NCBI GenBank assembly: GCA_910578185.1 | Contig: CAJTPN010000004.1 | Span: forward strand, 150,197 to 214,196 | Direction of reading: 5' to 3' | Origin: an uncultured Acetatifactor sp. | GTDB taxonomy: Bacteria > Bacillota > Clostridia > Lachnospirales > Lachnospiraceae | Length of the DNA: 64,000 nucleotides | Part shown: positions 52,238-61,617 of the stretch, piece by piece | Layout of the letters: each line of letters begins with the position of its first letter | Position numbering within the stretch: position 1 is the first letter of the stretch | The notes under the pieces: generated by a model | Databases searched by the model: none | What the model was told of the DNA's origin: nothing | The model's input: only the letters and a program-made list of their open reading frames with translations | Made by a program: the position numbers and the translations under genes

Positions 52238-53569
52238 TTATTGGGGCCAGCTTCCCAAAGTAAGTTCCAGATCAATGCTTTCATACTGGCCGTCCATGAG
52301 ACGCTGCACCGTGATGGTCACAGTCTCACCGGCTCTGTAGTATTCCACCTGTTCTTTCAGCTCGGCGCCGGAAGAAACCTTCTGGCCGTCGAATTTCACA
52401 ATGATATCATACTTCTTGATGCCTGCCTGTTCCGCAGGAGACCCTTCCGTGACTTCCTGCACAGAAACACCCTGAGGTATTCCGAACATACCGGCATATT
52501 GAGACGTCACATCCTGCATGGACACTCCCATATAGCCCTTTTCCTCCTGAGCCACTTTATCCGTCCTGGTCTGGCGCTCCATCAAATCCGCGATAATGGG
52601 ACTTGCGGAACTGATGGGAATGGCATAACCCATACCTTCCACGCTATAGCCGCCAATCTTGTTGGAATTGATACCAATCACTTCGCCGTTGATATTTAAC
52701 AGTGCACCGCCGGAGTTCCCATGATTGATGGCAGCATTTGTCTGAATAAAGGTTCCCTTGGAACCGTCTTCCATAGTCACTTCCCGGTTCAGTGCGCTGA
52801 TAATACCGTCCGTGACGGACTGGCCGTAACCCAGCGCATTGCCGATGGCGATAACAGGCGCGCCCAGCTTCAAATCATCACTGCTTCCCAGCGTTGCAAC
52901 GGTGATGGCATTTTGGGTTTCCTCGGAAAGACTGTCCAGTTTCACAGCGATCACAGCCAGGTCCATATCGGCGTCCTGTCCCTTGACAACTGCCGCAGCA
53001 GTAGAACCATCAATAAAGAGCACCTGCAGCTCATCCGTATCCTGAACCACATGATTATTGGTTACAATTAAAAGCTCTTCCTCATTTTCTCCCAGAATAA
53101 TACCTGAGCCGCTGGATGTACCCGGATTGCTGTAATTATATTTCTGGCCCCATATGGTCATGGCAGTGCCGGTTTCTGTATAATTATTCACAATGGAGAC
53201 CATGGCGGGCATCACCTTTTCCACCACATCGGACACATCGGACTTCACATACGTAACATGATTCACAATGCCGCTTCCGCTGCCGTTTAAATTTCCCACC
53301 CCAGGCGTCTGACCGACGCCCTGATTCAATGCGTCCTGATTCTGTACCGGCCTCAGCTGTTCGCCGCCATACTTTACGGCGTAGAAACCGCCCCCTGCAA
53401 ACAGTCCAAACGCAAGTCCCATTCCGGCGCTGATAAGCACCTTGCGGAATCCGCCGATTTTTTTCTTTTCTTTTTTATTTATGTCCCCGCCGCTGTAGAC
53501 ATTGCCGTCGGTGCGGTATTCAGTGTACTTCCCGGAATCGGAATTAGAATAAATTTCATTATCATACAT
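52238..53569 (-). CDS. HtrA/DegP-type membrane-anchored serine protease
   Basis: Surface quality-control protease. A cytosolic N-terminal stretch of about 40 residues, one membrane helix (about 42-63), a Gly/Asn/Gln-rich linker, then an S1C trypsin-like domain with triad His173 (VTNNHVV), Asp203 (ADMDLAVI) and Ser286 (INHGNSGGALL), and one C-terminal PDZ domain (about 335-440, IPQGVSVQEVTEGSPAEQAG). The 443-residue layout is that of Gram-positive HtrA. An AAGGAGG site precedes the start. The gene is flanked by glmS upstream and clpX downstream and ends at a strong terminator. Stress regulation is expected for the family, but no specific operator was recognised in the 133-base gap upstream. 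Confidence 0.94.
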   Translation of the reverse strand: MYDNEIYSNSDSGKYTEYRTDGNVYSGGDINKKEKKKIGGFRKVLISAGMGLAFGLFAGGGFYAVKYGGEQLRPVQNQDALNQGVGQTPGVGNLNGSGSGIVNHVTYVKSDVSDVVEKVMPAMVSIVNNYTETGTAMTIWGQKYNYSNPGTSSGSGIILGENEEELLIVTNNHVVQDTDELQVLFIDGSTAAAVVKGQDADMDLAVIAVKLDSLSEETQNAITVATLGSSDDLKLGAPVIAIGNALGYGQSVTDGIISALNREVTMEDGSKGTFIQTNAAINHGNSGGALLNINGEVIGINSNKIGGYSVEGMGYAIPISSASPIIADLMERQTRTDKVAQEEKGYMGVSMQDVTSQYAGMFGIPQGVSVQEVTEGSPAEQAGIKKYDIIVKFDGQKVSSGAELKEQVEYYRAGETVTITVQRLMDGQYESIDLELTLGSWPQ

Positions 53570-53702
53570 AGTGATCTGCCTCCTTTAGAATCTTTGCTTA
53601 CTGTTCCTTTGATGAGTTCAGTATATCTGGAATTTGTGTCAAAAATGTGTTTTCCTCATGAAAGGATTGTGAAAAACAATTATCAAGGAAGCAGAACTAT
53701 AA

Positions 53703-55547
53703 TTATTCTATTGTTACAGATTTGGCAAGGTTTCTGGGCTTATCCACATCGCATCCCCTGCCAACCGCCACATAATACGCAAACAACTGCAGCGGAATAA
53801 TGGCAAGCGAATTTGCAAAGTACGGATTGGTTTCCGGAATAAATACCGCATAATCGGATACTTTCTCGATGGCTCTGTTCCCCTCGTTTGCCACCGCCAT
53901 CACAAAAGCGCCCCTGGCCTTGACTTCCTGAATGTTGCTGACGGTCTTTTGATAAAGAGCCGGCTGTGTGGACAGCGCCACCACCAGCGTGCCCTCTTCT
54001 ATCAGGGATATGGTGCCGTGTTTCAATTCACCAGCGGCATATGCCTCCGAATGAATATAGGATATCTCTTTCAATTTCAAAGAGCCCTCCAGGGAAATGG
54101 CATAATCAATGCCCCTGCCGATAAAGAAAATATCTTTGGCACCAAGATAACGGTTTGCAAAATGCTGAATGGTCTGCTTCTGCGCCAAAAGCTGCTCAAT
54201 CTGATCGGGGATCCTCTTCAGATCCTCTATCAACGCCTCATACGCCTCATCGGACAATATGCCCCTGACTCTGGCAAATTTCATTGCAAGAAGGTAAAGA
54301 GCCACCAACTGCGCGCTGTATGCCTTAGTGGTCGCCACTGCGATCTCCGGCCCGGCCCAAGTATACAGACAGGCATCCGCCTCTCTGGCGATGGTGCTTC
54401 CCACCACATTTACGATTCCCAGAACCTGATATCCTTTGGCCTTGGACTCCCGCAGCGCTGCCATGGTATCCGCCGTTTCTCCCGACTGGCTGATAACAAT
54501 CACCATGCTGCCCTCTTCCAGAATCGGGTCGCGATAACGAAACTCACTGGCCAGATCCACTTCCACAGGAATTCGCGCCAGTCCTTCCAATACATATTTT
54601 CCCGTCACGCCCGCGTGGTAGGCGGAACCGCAGGCGACGATATGTATCTTCTTCACCTGGCGAAGCTCCTCATCCGTCATATTCAGCTCCTCGATCACAA
54701 TTTCCTCAACCTTTCCGGCGCCTGCATTTTGAAGCCTGGGCGACAGCGTGTCCGAGATCGTCTTGGGCTGTTCATACATTTCCTTTAGCATAAAGTGTTC
54801 ATAACCGGCCTTTTCCGCCGCATCCGCATCCCAGTCAATGTTGACGGACTCCTTCTCCACCATCTCCCCATCCAGGGAATAAAAGCAGATACCGTCTCCC
54901 CGAAGCGCCGCTACTTCCTGGTTATCCATGTAATAGACGGTTCTGGTATACTTTAAAACCGCAGGCACATCCGAGGCGATAAAACTGCCGGACTCATTCC
55001 TGCCCACGATCAAAGGACTGTCCTTTCTGGCCGCATAGATTACTTCCGGATGATCTGCAAACAGAATTCCCAGCGCATAAGCGCCCTCCACTCTATGAAG
55101 AACTTTTGTTATGGCCTCCAGAGGATTCCCTTTATAGTAATAATCCAGCATATGCGCAAGCACTTCCGTGTCCGTCTCAGACACAAACTCATACCCTCTG
55201 TTTTGAAGTTTTTTCTTCAGAAGAATATAATTCTCTATGATGCCGTTGTGCACCACGGCAATGGTTCCCGTCCCATTGGTATGGGGATGGGCATTCCTGT
55301 CACTGGGCGCGCCGTGACTTGCCCACCTGGTATGCCCTATACCGGACACCCCAGGCATGGTCTCTCCGCCCCTGGTAAGATTCTCCAGAATTTTCAGACG
55401 GCCGATTGCCTTTCTGGTTCTGATCTCACTGCCATCAAAAACCGCCATACCGGCTGAATCATATCCCCTGTACTCCAATTTAGCCAGCCCATCCAACACA
55501 ATGGGGGCCGCCTGTTCCTTTCCGATATAACCTACAATTCCGCACAT
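53703..55547 (-). CDS. glmS: Glutamine-fructose-6-phosphate aminotransferase
   Basis: Makes glucosamine-6-phosphate, the first step to UDP-GlcNAc for peptidoglycan and other wall glycans. The N-terminal class II glutaminase starts MCGIVGYIG with catalytic Cys2 exposed after Met removal; this fixes the start at 55547 (614 residues) rather than the ATG at 55559. Glutaminase marks are IGHTRWASHG and HNGIIENY; two SIS isomerase domains follow (ACGSAYHAG, VISQSGETADT; FIGRGIDYAISLEGSLKLKEISYIHSE), and the C-terminus NLAKSVTIE matches the family tail. No glmS ribozyme is possible here, because the upstream GT2 gene ends only 26 bases before the start. It is last in the wall-glycan cluster. Confidence 0.97.
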   Translation of the reverse strand: MCGIVGYIGKEQAAPIVLDGLAKLEYRGYDSAGMAVFDGSEIRTRKAIGRLKILENLTRGGETMPGVSGIGHTRWASHGAPSDRNAHPHTNGTGTIAVVHNGIIENYILLKKKLQNRGYEFVSETDTEVLAHMLDYYYKGNPLEAITKVLHRVEGAYALGILFADHPEVIYAARKDSPLIVGRNESGSFIASDVPAVLKYTRTVYYMDNQEVAALRGDGICFYSLDGEMVEKESVNIDWDADAAEKAGYEHFMLKEMYEQPKTISDTLSPRLQNAGAGKVEEIVIEELNMTDEELRQVKKIHIVACGSAYHAGVTGKYVLEGLARIPVEVDLASEFRYRDPILEEGSMVIVISQSGETADTMAALRESKAKGYQVLGIVNVVGSTIAREADACLYTWAGPEIAVATTKAYSAQLVALYLLAMKFARVRGILSDEAYEALIEDLKRIPDQIEQLLAQKQTIQHFANRYLGAKDIFFIGRGIDYAISLEGSLKLKEISYIHSEAYAAGELKHGTISLIEEGTLVVALSTQPALYQKTVSNIQEVKARGAFVMAVANEGNRAIEKVSDYAVFIPETNPYFANSLAIIPLQLFAYYVAVGRGCDVDKPRNLAKSVTIE

Positions 55548-55573
55548 AATATTCTCCATTCCTACGCTTATTT

Positions 55574-56518
55574 TTACGTATAAGTATCTTTTTCATGCCG
55601 CTCCCAGTATTCTTTGTTTGTGGTAAGCCGCAATACAAGACTCCTGGGCAGCCTGTCATAATGCTTCCCAAGGAGATAACCCGCATATTTAAATCCACAT
55701 TGAAGGCAGAACCCGGGAAACTTATAAAGCTGCCTTCCTTTTTTAAAATATCCCCATGCCGCCTTCACAAATCTCTTCCCCTCCGCCTCGGAGGTCACAG
55801 CACCAAACACTTCAGGATGCTGCGCCTGAGACACCCCCAGGTCAAAATTGCGGCGCAACTGACAGATATTGGTATAATTATGAGAATGCACCACCCGGGC
55901 CTTGGCCACATACGCCACACCATAATTCGCCCTGATGGCTCCCGCGGCATAGATCATATCTTCATTAAAGATTGTATGCCCCACAAATCCGCCCAATTCC
56001 TCATAGACATCCCTCCGATAAGCGGCACACACATTGGAGCAGAAAAAAGTTTTGATTCCCATATTCTTTAAATCTGCCTTGGTCTTCACCTGGGAATGTT
56101 CCGGATAATTAAACATCCTGGAAACCTTCTCCAACTCTGAGGAATCCGATCCGGCAAGCTGCCTGGCATACGCCACAGCCACGGTTCCTGACAGTCCTTC
56201 CACAAGCCTCTCTAAAAGAAACGGATCCGCAGGCATCGCATCCTGGGTCATCATCACAAAGACTTCCCCCTGACAATACCCCACCGCCTGACGCCTGGTT
56301 GTGCCATGGTCAAATTCCTTTTTGGTAAGGTGATACACTTTTACGTTTGGATATTTATCTGCAAACGCCATACCTTCAATAAGCGCTTCAAAATATTTCT
56401 TCCCGGTGTTCATGAGAATAATATTTTCCGCCCGCACCGACTGCGCCTCCAATTTGTCCAACAGCGTAAAAAGCTCTGGTCCCGGTTTATAGATGGGGAT
56501 GATCACATCGATCTTCAT
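55574..56518 (-). CDS. Rhamnosyltransferase-like GT2 glycosyltransferase
   Basis: A 314-residue GT-A glycosyltransferase: MKIDVIIPIYKPGPEL at the nucleotide-binding start, FDHGTTRRQAVGYCQGEVFV and MTQDAMPADP (metal-binding region), then CSNVCAAYRRDVYEELGGF and FNEDMIYAAGA. The FDHG..R and QDA patterns are like those of rhamnosyltransferases that build rhamnose-rich wall polysaccharides (RfbF/RgpB-like), but no dTDP-rhamnose genes are in the window. The C-terminal region (YFKKGRQLYKFPGF) is basic and probably membrane-associated. It lies 11 bases after the LCP gene and 26 bases before glmS, in the same operon. Confidence 0.85.
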   Translation of the reverse strand: MKIDVIIPIYKPGPELFTLLDKLEAQSVRAENIILMNTGKKYFEALIEGMAFADKYPNVKVYHLTKKEFDHGTTRRQAVGYCQGEVFVMMTQDAMPADPFLLERLVEGLSGTVAVAYARQLAGSDSSELEKVSRMFNYPEHSQVKTKADLKNMGIKTFFCSNVCAAYRRDVYEELGGFVGHTIFNEDMIYAAGAIRANYGVAYVAKARVVHSHNYTNICQLRRNFDLGVSQAQHPEVFGAVTSEAEGKRFVKAAWGYFKKGRQLYKFPGFCLQCGFKYAGYLLGKHYDRLPRSLVLRLTTNKEYWERHEKDTYT

Positions 56519-56529
56519 ATGTTTCGCCC

Positions 56530-57609
56530 TTATCTTTCCAGATACTGTGCCGTGTCGGACTGTATTTTCTGACTGTATTCCCTAACGCTGTCCGTAACCG
56601 TATATTCCTCATCTTCAAACAGAAACTGATGCAGCCATACCACATTTTCCTCCAGGCTGACAGGAATGACGCACGCCCCATGAGCACCCATATTGGCATT
56701 TCCCCGCATAGTCTCCTGTGGGAACCCATCCTCTGCCACAATACTGTAATTGGTAATATTTTTCAGCAGCTCCAAAATGTCCTTGGAATCAAGACTGGTA
56801 TAGATATTGCCGATGCAGTCGTTGAACACCTTGGTCAGGGTGGCCAAGTCTTGCTTCTTCGCCTGCTCCTCAATAGCTTTCAGAACCTCTCTCTGACGGG
56901 CTGTGCGCTTAAAGTCACTGCCCGCAGTCTGACGGATACGGCAATAAGCGGTTGCCTGCAGGCCGTCCAGCAGCTGATAGCCCGTGTCCGTTACAGGGGT
57001 ATACTCGCACTTCAACACATTGGCCACACCGATCTGATAATTATTAATATGCCGCAGTTCCTCGCTGTCAACATCCACATAAACGCCCCCCAGGCCGTCG
57101 ATCACACTGCTCAGACCTTTGTATCCCACCGCAACAAAATTAGTGATATCCATATCCAAATTCATATTCAGCATCTTTACCGCCTGTTCCGCACCGCCAA
57201 AGGAATACGCCGCATTACATTTCTGGTACTTGTCCGTACCGATATTCAGGTACGTATCTCTGTAGACGCTGACCAGTTTAATATCCCCCGTATCCAGATT
57301 GATGCTGGCAATCATGGTACTGTCACTGCGGCTTCCGCTGAAAAGTTGATTGTCCGTCTCCGCATCCAGACCAAACAGAGCGATATTCATATACCCGTGC
57401 ATGGTGCCGCCCTCTTCCGTCTGCTGCTTTACCTCCTCATGAATCTCCAGCTGCATGGGATCCAGATAAGAAAGCTTGGGCCCTTCCGCAGCCTTGCTGT
57501 TCATCACCATATACAATACCACCACCATCGCAACAATAATGATGATCTCTACCACAAACAAAATCATCTTCCCCTTTGAGGATGCACTTGTCCTTCTTTC
57601 CGCCGCCAT
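56530..57609 (-). CDS. LytR-CpsA-Psr (LCP) family glycopolymer ligase
   Basis: Membrane-anchored enzyme that transfers a lipid-linked glycan onto peptidoglycan outside the cell. One N-terminal helix (about 15-36) precedes the LCP domain: NIALFGLDAETDNQLFSGSR with SDSTMIASIN (conserved Asp and Arg around the pyrophosphate site), VSVYRDTYLNIG, INDAYS-like KCNAAYSFGG, FVAVGYKGLSSVIDGLGGVY and CRIRQTAGSDFKRTARQREV. At 359 residues it has only a short tail after the domain. Its place between the initiating sugar transferase and a GT2 gene fits attachment of the locally made polysaccharide. The start has a TAGGAG site in the shared ACTGGAATAGGAG motif. Confidence 0.93.
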   Translation of the reverse strand: MAAERRTSASSKGKMILFVVEIIIIVAMVVVLYMVMNSKAAEGPKLSYLDPMQLEIHEEVKQQTEEGGTMHGYMNIALFGLDAETDNQLFSGSRSDSTMIASINLDTGDIKLVSVYRDTYLNIGTDKYQKCNAAYSFGGAEQAVKMLNMNLDMDITNFVAVGYKGLSSVIDGLGGVYVDVDSEELRHINNYQIGVANVLKCEYTPVTDTGYQLLDGLQATAYCRIRQTAGSDFKRTARQREVLKAIEEQAKKQDLATLTKVFNDCIGNIYTSLDSKDILELLKNITNYSIVAEDGFPQETMRGNANMGAHGACVIPVSLEENVVWLHQFLFEDEEYTVTDSVREYSQKIQSDTAQYLER

Positions 57610-57717
57610 GCTGTTAATTCTCCTATTCCAGTTCCGTATTTATTACAGTTTCATTTCTGATCATCTTCTGAATCTTCTCCCGGACGTTTCCGCTTCGGGA
57701 CTTTTTTATTTTGTGTT

Positions 57718-59124
57718 TTAATAGGCATTTTTATTGACGAATCCCGTAAAAAACGTCATTAAAATTATTTTAAAGTCAAACCATATAGTCCAATTCTCAA
57801 TATAATAAATGTCATATTCAATCCGTTTGCGAATGGAGGTATCTCCGCGCAGACCGTTGACCTGGGCCCAGCCGGTAAGCCCCGGCCTCACCTGGTGCTT
57901 CACCATATATCTAGGAATTTCCTCCCTGAACTTTTCCACGAAAAGGGGCCTCTCCGGCCTTGGTCCCACCAGGCTCATGTCCCCCTTCAAAATATTGAAC
58001 AACTGCGGAAGCTCATCCAGACTTGTACGCCGCAAAAACTTGCCCACAGAAGTAACCCTCGGATCGTTCTTCACCGTCCACGCCTTCTTCTCCTCCCTTG
58101 GAGACTGCAGCTCCATACTGCGGAACTTGTACATATAGAAGGAATGGTTATGCAGCCCAACTCTCTCCTGCTTGAAAATCACCGGCCCCCGACTGGTAAG
58201 CTTAATCAATAACGCCGAGAGCAGCATGATGGGCGCGGTAATCACAATTCCCGCCAGAGAACCTATGATATCCGCCATTCGCTTGATAAAAATATTTCCC
58301 GTGTTGGTCAGGGGTACATACCGGATATTCACCACCGGCAGCCCCATCAGGTCCTCCGTGTAAGGCCTGGTAGGAATCAGACTGTTGTAATCCGGTATAA
58401 ATTTCGTGTGCACACCCGACTTTTCACAGGTGGAAACAATACTTTCCAGGAAATGATAATCTTTCAAAGACAGCGTTATGGCAATCTCGTCCAGTTTGTT
58501 CTCCGGCAGAATAAATTCCAGATTGCCCAGACTGCCCAGCACTTTGACCCCTTTATAAAGCGTTCCCGACGGAATATGGTTGTCCAAAATACCACACGCC
58601 ACATACCCCCATTGAGGATTGTCCGTAAGCCTGTCTATATATTCCTCCGCAGCTCTGGAATATCCCACCAGTAAAATGTGCTTCAGATTATAACCCTTGG
58701 AGCGTATGGTGCGCAATCCCTTGCGCAAAGCAAGCCGAAAACAGGAGGTAAAAAAAACGTTAAAAATATAAAAAAAGCCCATCACGGAACGGGAAAAGTT
58801 AATCTCACGGATAACCATATAGAGAATAATGATCAGCGCCACAATCCCGATGGTATTTGCTTTCAAAATTCCCAAAATTTCAAATCGCCGCCGAACTGTT
58901 CTCTTGGGCGAATAAACATCATTAAAATAATACAACAGCATATAGATGGGAACCAGAAAAGGCAGCAGCATAAGGTAATCGCCCATAGGAAGCACACCCA
59001 CGCCCGGCCCGTTATTTAAAATATAAAATTTAAACACATAGGCCGATGTCAGTGAAAACGCCGTAATAGCGGCATCCGCAACTACCATTAACCGGTTGAA
59101 TACTTTCTGATTGTCCTTTATCAT
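57718..59124 (-). CDS. Polyprenyl-phosphate sugar-1-phosphate transferase (WbaP/CpsE-like)
   Basis: Starts a polysaccharide by moving a sugar-1-phosphate from UDP-sugar onto undecaprenyl phosphate. The 468-residue protein has about four N-terminal helices, a Rossmann-like CoA-binding-type middle region (HILLVGYSRAAEEYID), a fifth helix (about 275-300), and the catalytic domain: VIFKQERVGLHN, MYKFRSM, RRTSLDELPQLFNI with LKGDMSLVGPRPE, and RPGLTGWAQVNGLRG. These are hallmarks of the bacterial sugar transferase family. The ATG at 59124 is preferred over the GTG at 59133 inside the GGGTGG site. It begins the transferase-LCP-GT2-glmS run. The sugar is probably glucose or galactose. Confidence 0.93.
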   Translation of the reverse strand: MIKDNQKVFNRLMVVADAAITAFSLTSAYVFKFYILNNGPGVGVLPMGDYLMLLPFLVPIYMLLYYFNDVYSPKRTVRRRFEILGILKANTIGIVALIIILYMVIREINFSRSVMGFFYIFNVFFTSCFRLALRKGLRTIRSKGYNLKHILLVGYSRAAEEYIDRLTDNPQWGYVACGILDNHIPSGTLYKGVKVLGSLGNLEFILPENKLDEIAITLSLKDYHFLESIVSTCEKSGVHTKFIPDYNSLIPTRPYTEDLMGLPVVNIRYVPLTNTGNIFIKRMADIIGSLAGIVITAPIMLLSALLIKLTSRGPVIFKQERVGLHNHSFYMYKFRSMELQSPREEKKAWTVKNDPRVTSVGKFLRRTSLDELPQLFNILKGDMSLVGPRPERPLFVEKFREEIPRYMVKHQVRPGLTGWAQVNGLRGDTSIRKRIEYDIYYIENWTIWFDFKIILMTFFTGFVNKNAY

Positions 59125-59148
59125 AAGCGCCACCCAAAGTATACCTTA

Positions 59149-59186
59149 CAAAAATATTACAGGAACCTTTTCCCGAACCCTGTAAT
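59149..59186 (-). terminator. Terminator or attenuator upstream of the sugar transferase
   Basis: TTACAGG (59157-59163) pairs with CCTGTAA (59179-59185), and on the minus strand the stem is followed by TATTTTTG. It lies between the GT2 gene at 59238 and the sugar transferase start at 59124. A TATAAT box (59198-59203) lies just upstream, so it could act as an attenuator on a local promoter. Confidence 0.6.
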
Positions 59187-59237
59187 CCATTAAATATATT
59201 ATAAAAAGAACTACTTAGGAATTTATGAAGCCGTTTC

Positions 59238-60215
59238 TTAAAATTTCTTAAGAATGCGGAACAGATTGGCATAAAGCTGTCCCTGCACGGCCAGGCAGTT
59301 GCGAAAGCGCAGACGCGTTTGCCCCTGGCTTCTTCCTTTTGGCAAATGCTCCATGGATTTTCTGACCCCGTCTCTCAATCCTTTTAAATATAGGATGCCC
59401 ATTCCTTTTTTGCAGAAAAAAAGAAATTTCAGGAAAAATCCTGCCAGCAAAAAAGGCAGGTTTAACACCTGTTGCCAGAGAGGCATATTTTTGGCAATCA
59501 CATAGACGCTGTTTGCTGCCGCCATTCCGGTTTTCCATTCATTGTAGCGGGATCCGCTGGAGGCGCTTCCGTAATGAATCACCTTTGCCGACGGCTCATA
59601 ATAATTCCGGTATCCATAAAGCTTTGCCCGATAACCTATATCCAAATCCTCCAGATACGCAAAATGCTCCTCATCAAAAAGACCTATTTCCCCAAAAACT
59701 TCCCTTCGGTAAATTGCAGCACCGCCGCATGCCGAGAAAACTTCCACCGGCTTCTGATACATTGAAGCTGGTTTTCCCTTCCCTCTGGCATAGGCCCACC
59801 CCAAAGCACAATATCTGTCCCCCGCGTCGTCTACAAGCCTTTCGTCATCCCACATCAACATCTTGGCACTGACGGAAAAAGCGTCCGGTTTCCGCCGGAT
59901 TGCATCATACAGCGCCTTCACAAAATCCGGCGCGACTTTGGTATCATTGTTGAGCAGGATCACATAAGGTGTTTTTGATGCCCGGATCCCTACGTTTACA
60001 CCGTGGCAAAAACCCGTGTTGGATGCCAGCACAATGATGCGAACCTGGGGAAATCGGCGGGCTATCAGCTCTGGGCTGCCGTCCTTGGAGCCATTATCCA
60101 CCACCACAACCTGAAATGCAGGCGTATCAGGATTCTGCGCCAACAGTGCCTCCAGACATGCTTCCATAAATTTAATTCCGTTGTAATTTGGAATGACAAC
60201 CGTTACCTTCACCAT
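59238..60215 (-). CDS. Glycosyltransferase family 2 (dTDP-rhamnosyltransferase-like)
   Basis: A 325-residue GT-A enzyme: VKVTVVIPNYNGIKFMEACL, VVVDNGSKDGSPELI, SNTGFCHGVNVGIRASKTPY, LLNNDTKVAPDF (DxD-type site), SACGGAAIYRREVFGEIGLF with DEEHFAYLEDLDIGYRAKL. This set is typical of wall-polysaccharide GT2 enzymes such as rhamnosyltransferases. A hydrophobic segment near the C-terminus (VLNLPFLLAGFFLKFLFF) suggests membrane association. The ATG at 60215 is preferred because the ATG at 60221 directly abuts the GGGGG site. It follows the other GT2 gene by 58 bases. Confidence 0.88.
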   Translation of the reverse strand: MVKVTVVIPNYNGIKFMEACLEALLAQNPDTPAFQVVVVDNGSKDGSPELIARRFPQVRIIVLASNTGFCHGVNVGIRASKTPYVILLNNDTKVAPDFVKALYDAIRRKPDAFSVSAKMLMWDDERLVDDAGDRYCALGWAYARGKGKPASMYQKPVEVFSACGGAAIYRREVFGEIGLFDEEHFAYLEDLDIGYRAKLYGYRNYYEPSAKVIHYGSASSGSRYNEWKTGMAAANSVYVIAKNMPLWQQVLNLPFLLAGFFLKFLFFCKKGMGILYLKGLRDGVRKSMEHLPKGRSQGQTRLRFRNCLAVQGQLYANLFRILKKF

Positions 60216-60273
60216 AACCATACCCCCTTATCCGCAAAAAGACGACTTTCATCCCTGACTTAACACAGTTGTT

Positions 60274-61617
60274 TCATACCTTGTCTATGTTGTCCAGGGG
60301 CTGATACAAAATTCGGTATCCAGCCTCTGTGATGGCATCGCAGAGTTCCAGGCTTATCCTCACATAATCACAGCCTTCCGGCAAAAGAGAAACATCAAAG
60401 CTTCCCTTCCCCGGCACGGTTTGATATGCCACACCCACCACGCGGCGGAAAATTTCCAAGCATTCCTCCCTGATGCGGATATTGCGTATATCCACTGCCA
60501 CAGCGTCCTGCGGCAGTATTGCGCGGTGAAGATATCCGCTGTAATTTCCGGGAAGATTCTCATACACAACCTTCCCTTCCCGGGTCATCCTGCCGCCCAC
60601 AATCCGCCCCTTTTTCATCAGTCTGCCGCCTATGGCTCCAATGTCATGCCTGCTTGCAAAGATGTCTCCCTGGTACCGCAGCACATAAAATCCCACATGG
60701 GGCGTATCCTCCGCCACCGCTTTCCACCCCGCCTGGTCGGCAAAGTCCTGTATTGCCCTACGTCCCGCCTGATAGGCATAGAGCTTGCTTTGGGGATTTT
60801 CTGCCGTAGAAGCGGTATGACACCGCCAATGATACAGCACCTTGGGGATATGTGCCACCATTCCCTCCCTGTCCATCAGCCGGGCTGCCGCCCGCAGTAC
60901 CAGATCATAATCCTGGGCGCCGTCATATTCCGTCCGAAGTCCCAAATCCGCTATCAGCTCTCGCTTCATAACCAGAAAATGACAGATATAATTATTGCTT
61001 AGCAATAGATCCAGATTAAAATCCTCTTTTTTGTTCAGTTCAAAATATTGCGACCTGTCCCCATTGCATTTATCTTCATCCGAATAGAGCATTTGCGGTT
61101 CAATTCCCTGCCGTCTCCCCTCCTCAATCCGCGCTGCCATTTCATACAATGCGTTTTCGGTCAGCACGTCATCGTGATCCAAAAGTCCCACGAATTCCCC
61201 TGCGGCAAAGGCCAACGCCCTGTTGGTATTGACGGCTATCCCGGCATTCTCCTCCAAACGCAGATAACGGATACGGGGATCCAAAGCTCCCTGCACTACC
61301 CGCTCCACACTGTCATCCTCCGTGGCGTCTGCCAGAATCAGCTCCCATTTCCCATATGTCTGGCAGCACAGGGAATCTATCAATTCCTGCAAAAATTTCC
61401 TGTCAGTCCGATAGGCAGGCGTTAGAATGCTGAATGTAACATTGGAGATAGTCTCGCTCTTGTCCCGTTGTTCCTTCAATTCCTTCCCGGTGGGCGGAAC
61501 CCACACATACGGCGGTTGTTGCCTTTCCTCCAGCCGTTCCCTGACCGCATACCACGTCTTCTTCAAACCGTTGCGTTTCAGGTAATATACTGTTTTTCTC
61601 AAATCCGTCCCACTCAT
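60274..61617 (-). CDS. Glycosyltransferase family 2 with extra C-terminal domain
   Basis: GT-A enzyme of 447 residues: NVTFSILTPAYRTDRKFLQE (about 58), ENAGIAVNTNRALAFAAGEF, GLLDHDDVLTENALYEMA (DHDD metal site), YSDEDK and EYDGAQDYDLVLRAAARL. About 70 helical residues precede the GT2 fold and about 150 residues follow it. This resembles the GT2 modules of large wall-glycan transferases. The start at 61617 has a GAGGAGG site. However, the same frame runs on upstream as coding-like sequence, and a separate frame from the ATG at 61735 meets it at a T6 run, so the true N-terminus may be about 40 residues longer and frameshifted (see findings). Confidence 0.82.
   Translation of the reverse strand: MSGTDLRKTVYYLKRNGLKKTWYAVRERLEERQQPPYVWVPPTGKELKEQRDKSETISNVTFSILTPAYRTDRKFLQELIDSLCCQTYGKWELILADATEDDSVERVVQGALDPRIRYLRLEENAGIAVNTNRALAFAAGEFVGLLDHDDVLTENALYEMAARIEEGRRQGIEPQMLYSDEDKCNGDRSQYFELNKKEDFNLDLLLSNNYICHFLVMKRELIADLGLRTEYDGAQDYDLVLRAAARLMDREGMVAHIPKVLYHWRCHTASTAENPQSKLYAYQAGRRAIQDFADQAGWKAVAEDTPHVGFYVLRYQGDIFASRHDIGAIGGRLMKKGRIVGGRMTREGKVVYENLPGNYSGYLHRAILPQDAVAVDIRNIRIREECLEIFRRVVGVAYQTVPGKGSFDVSLLPEGCDYVRISLELCDAITEAGYRILYQPLDNIDKV

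Noticed and set aside
53570..53702. TTGACA-containing promoter for htrA
   Set aside because: A TTGACA occurs on the minus strand, but no -10 box lies at 16-18 bases; I did not record it as a promoter.
55548..55573. glmS ribozyme
   Set aside because: The gap before glmS is only 26 bases, far too short for the ribozyme core.
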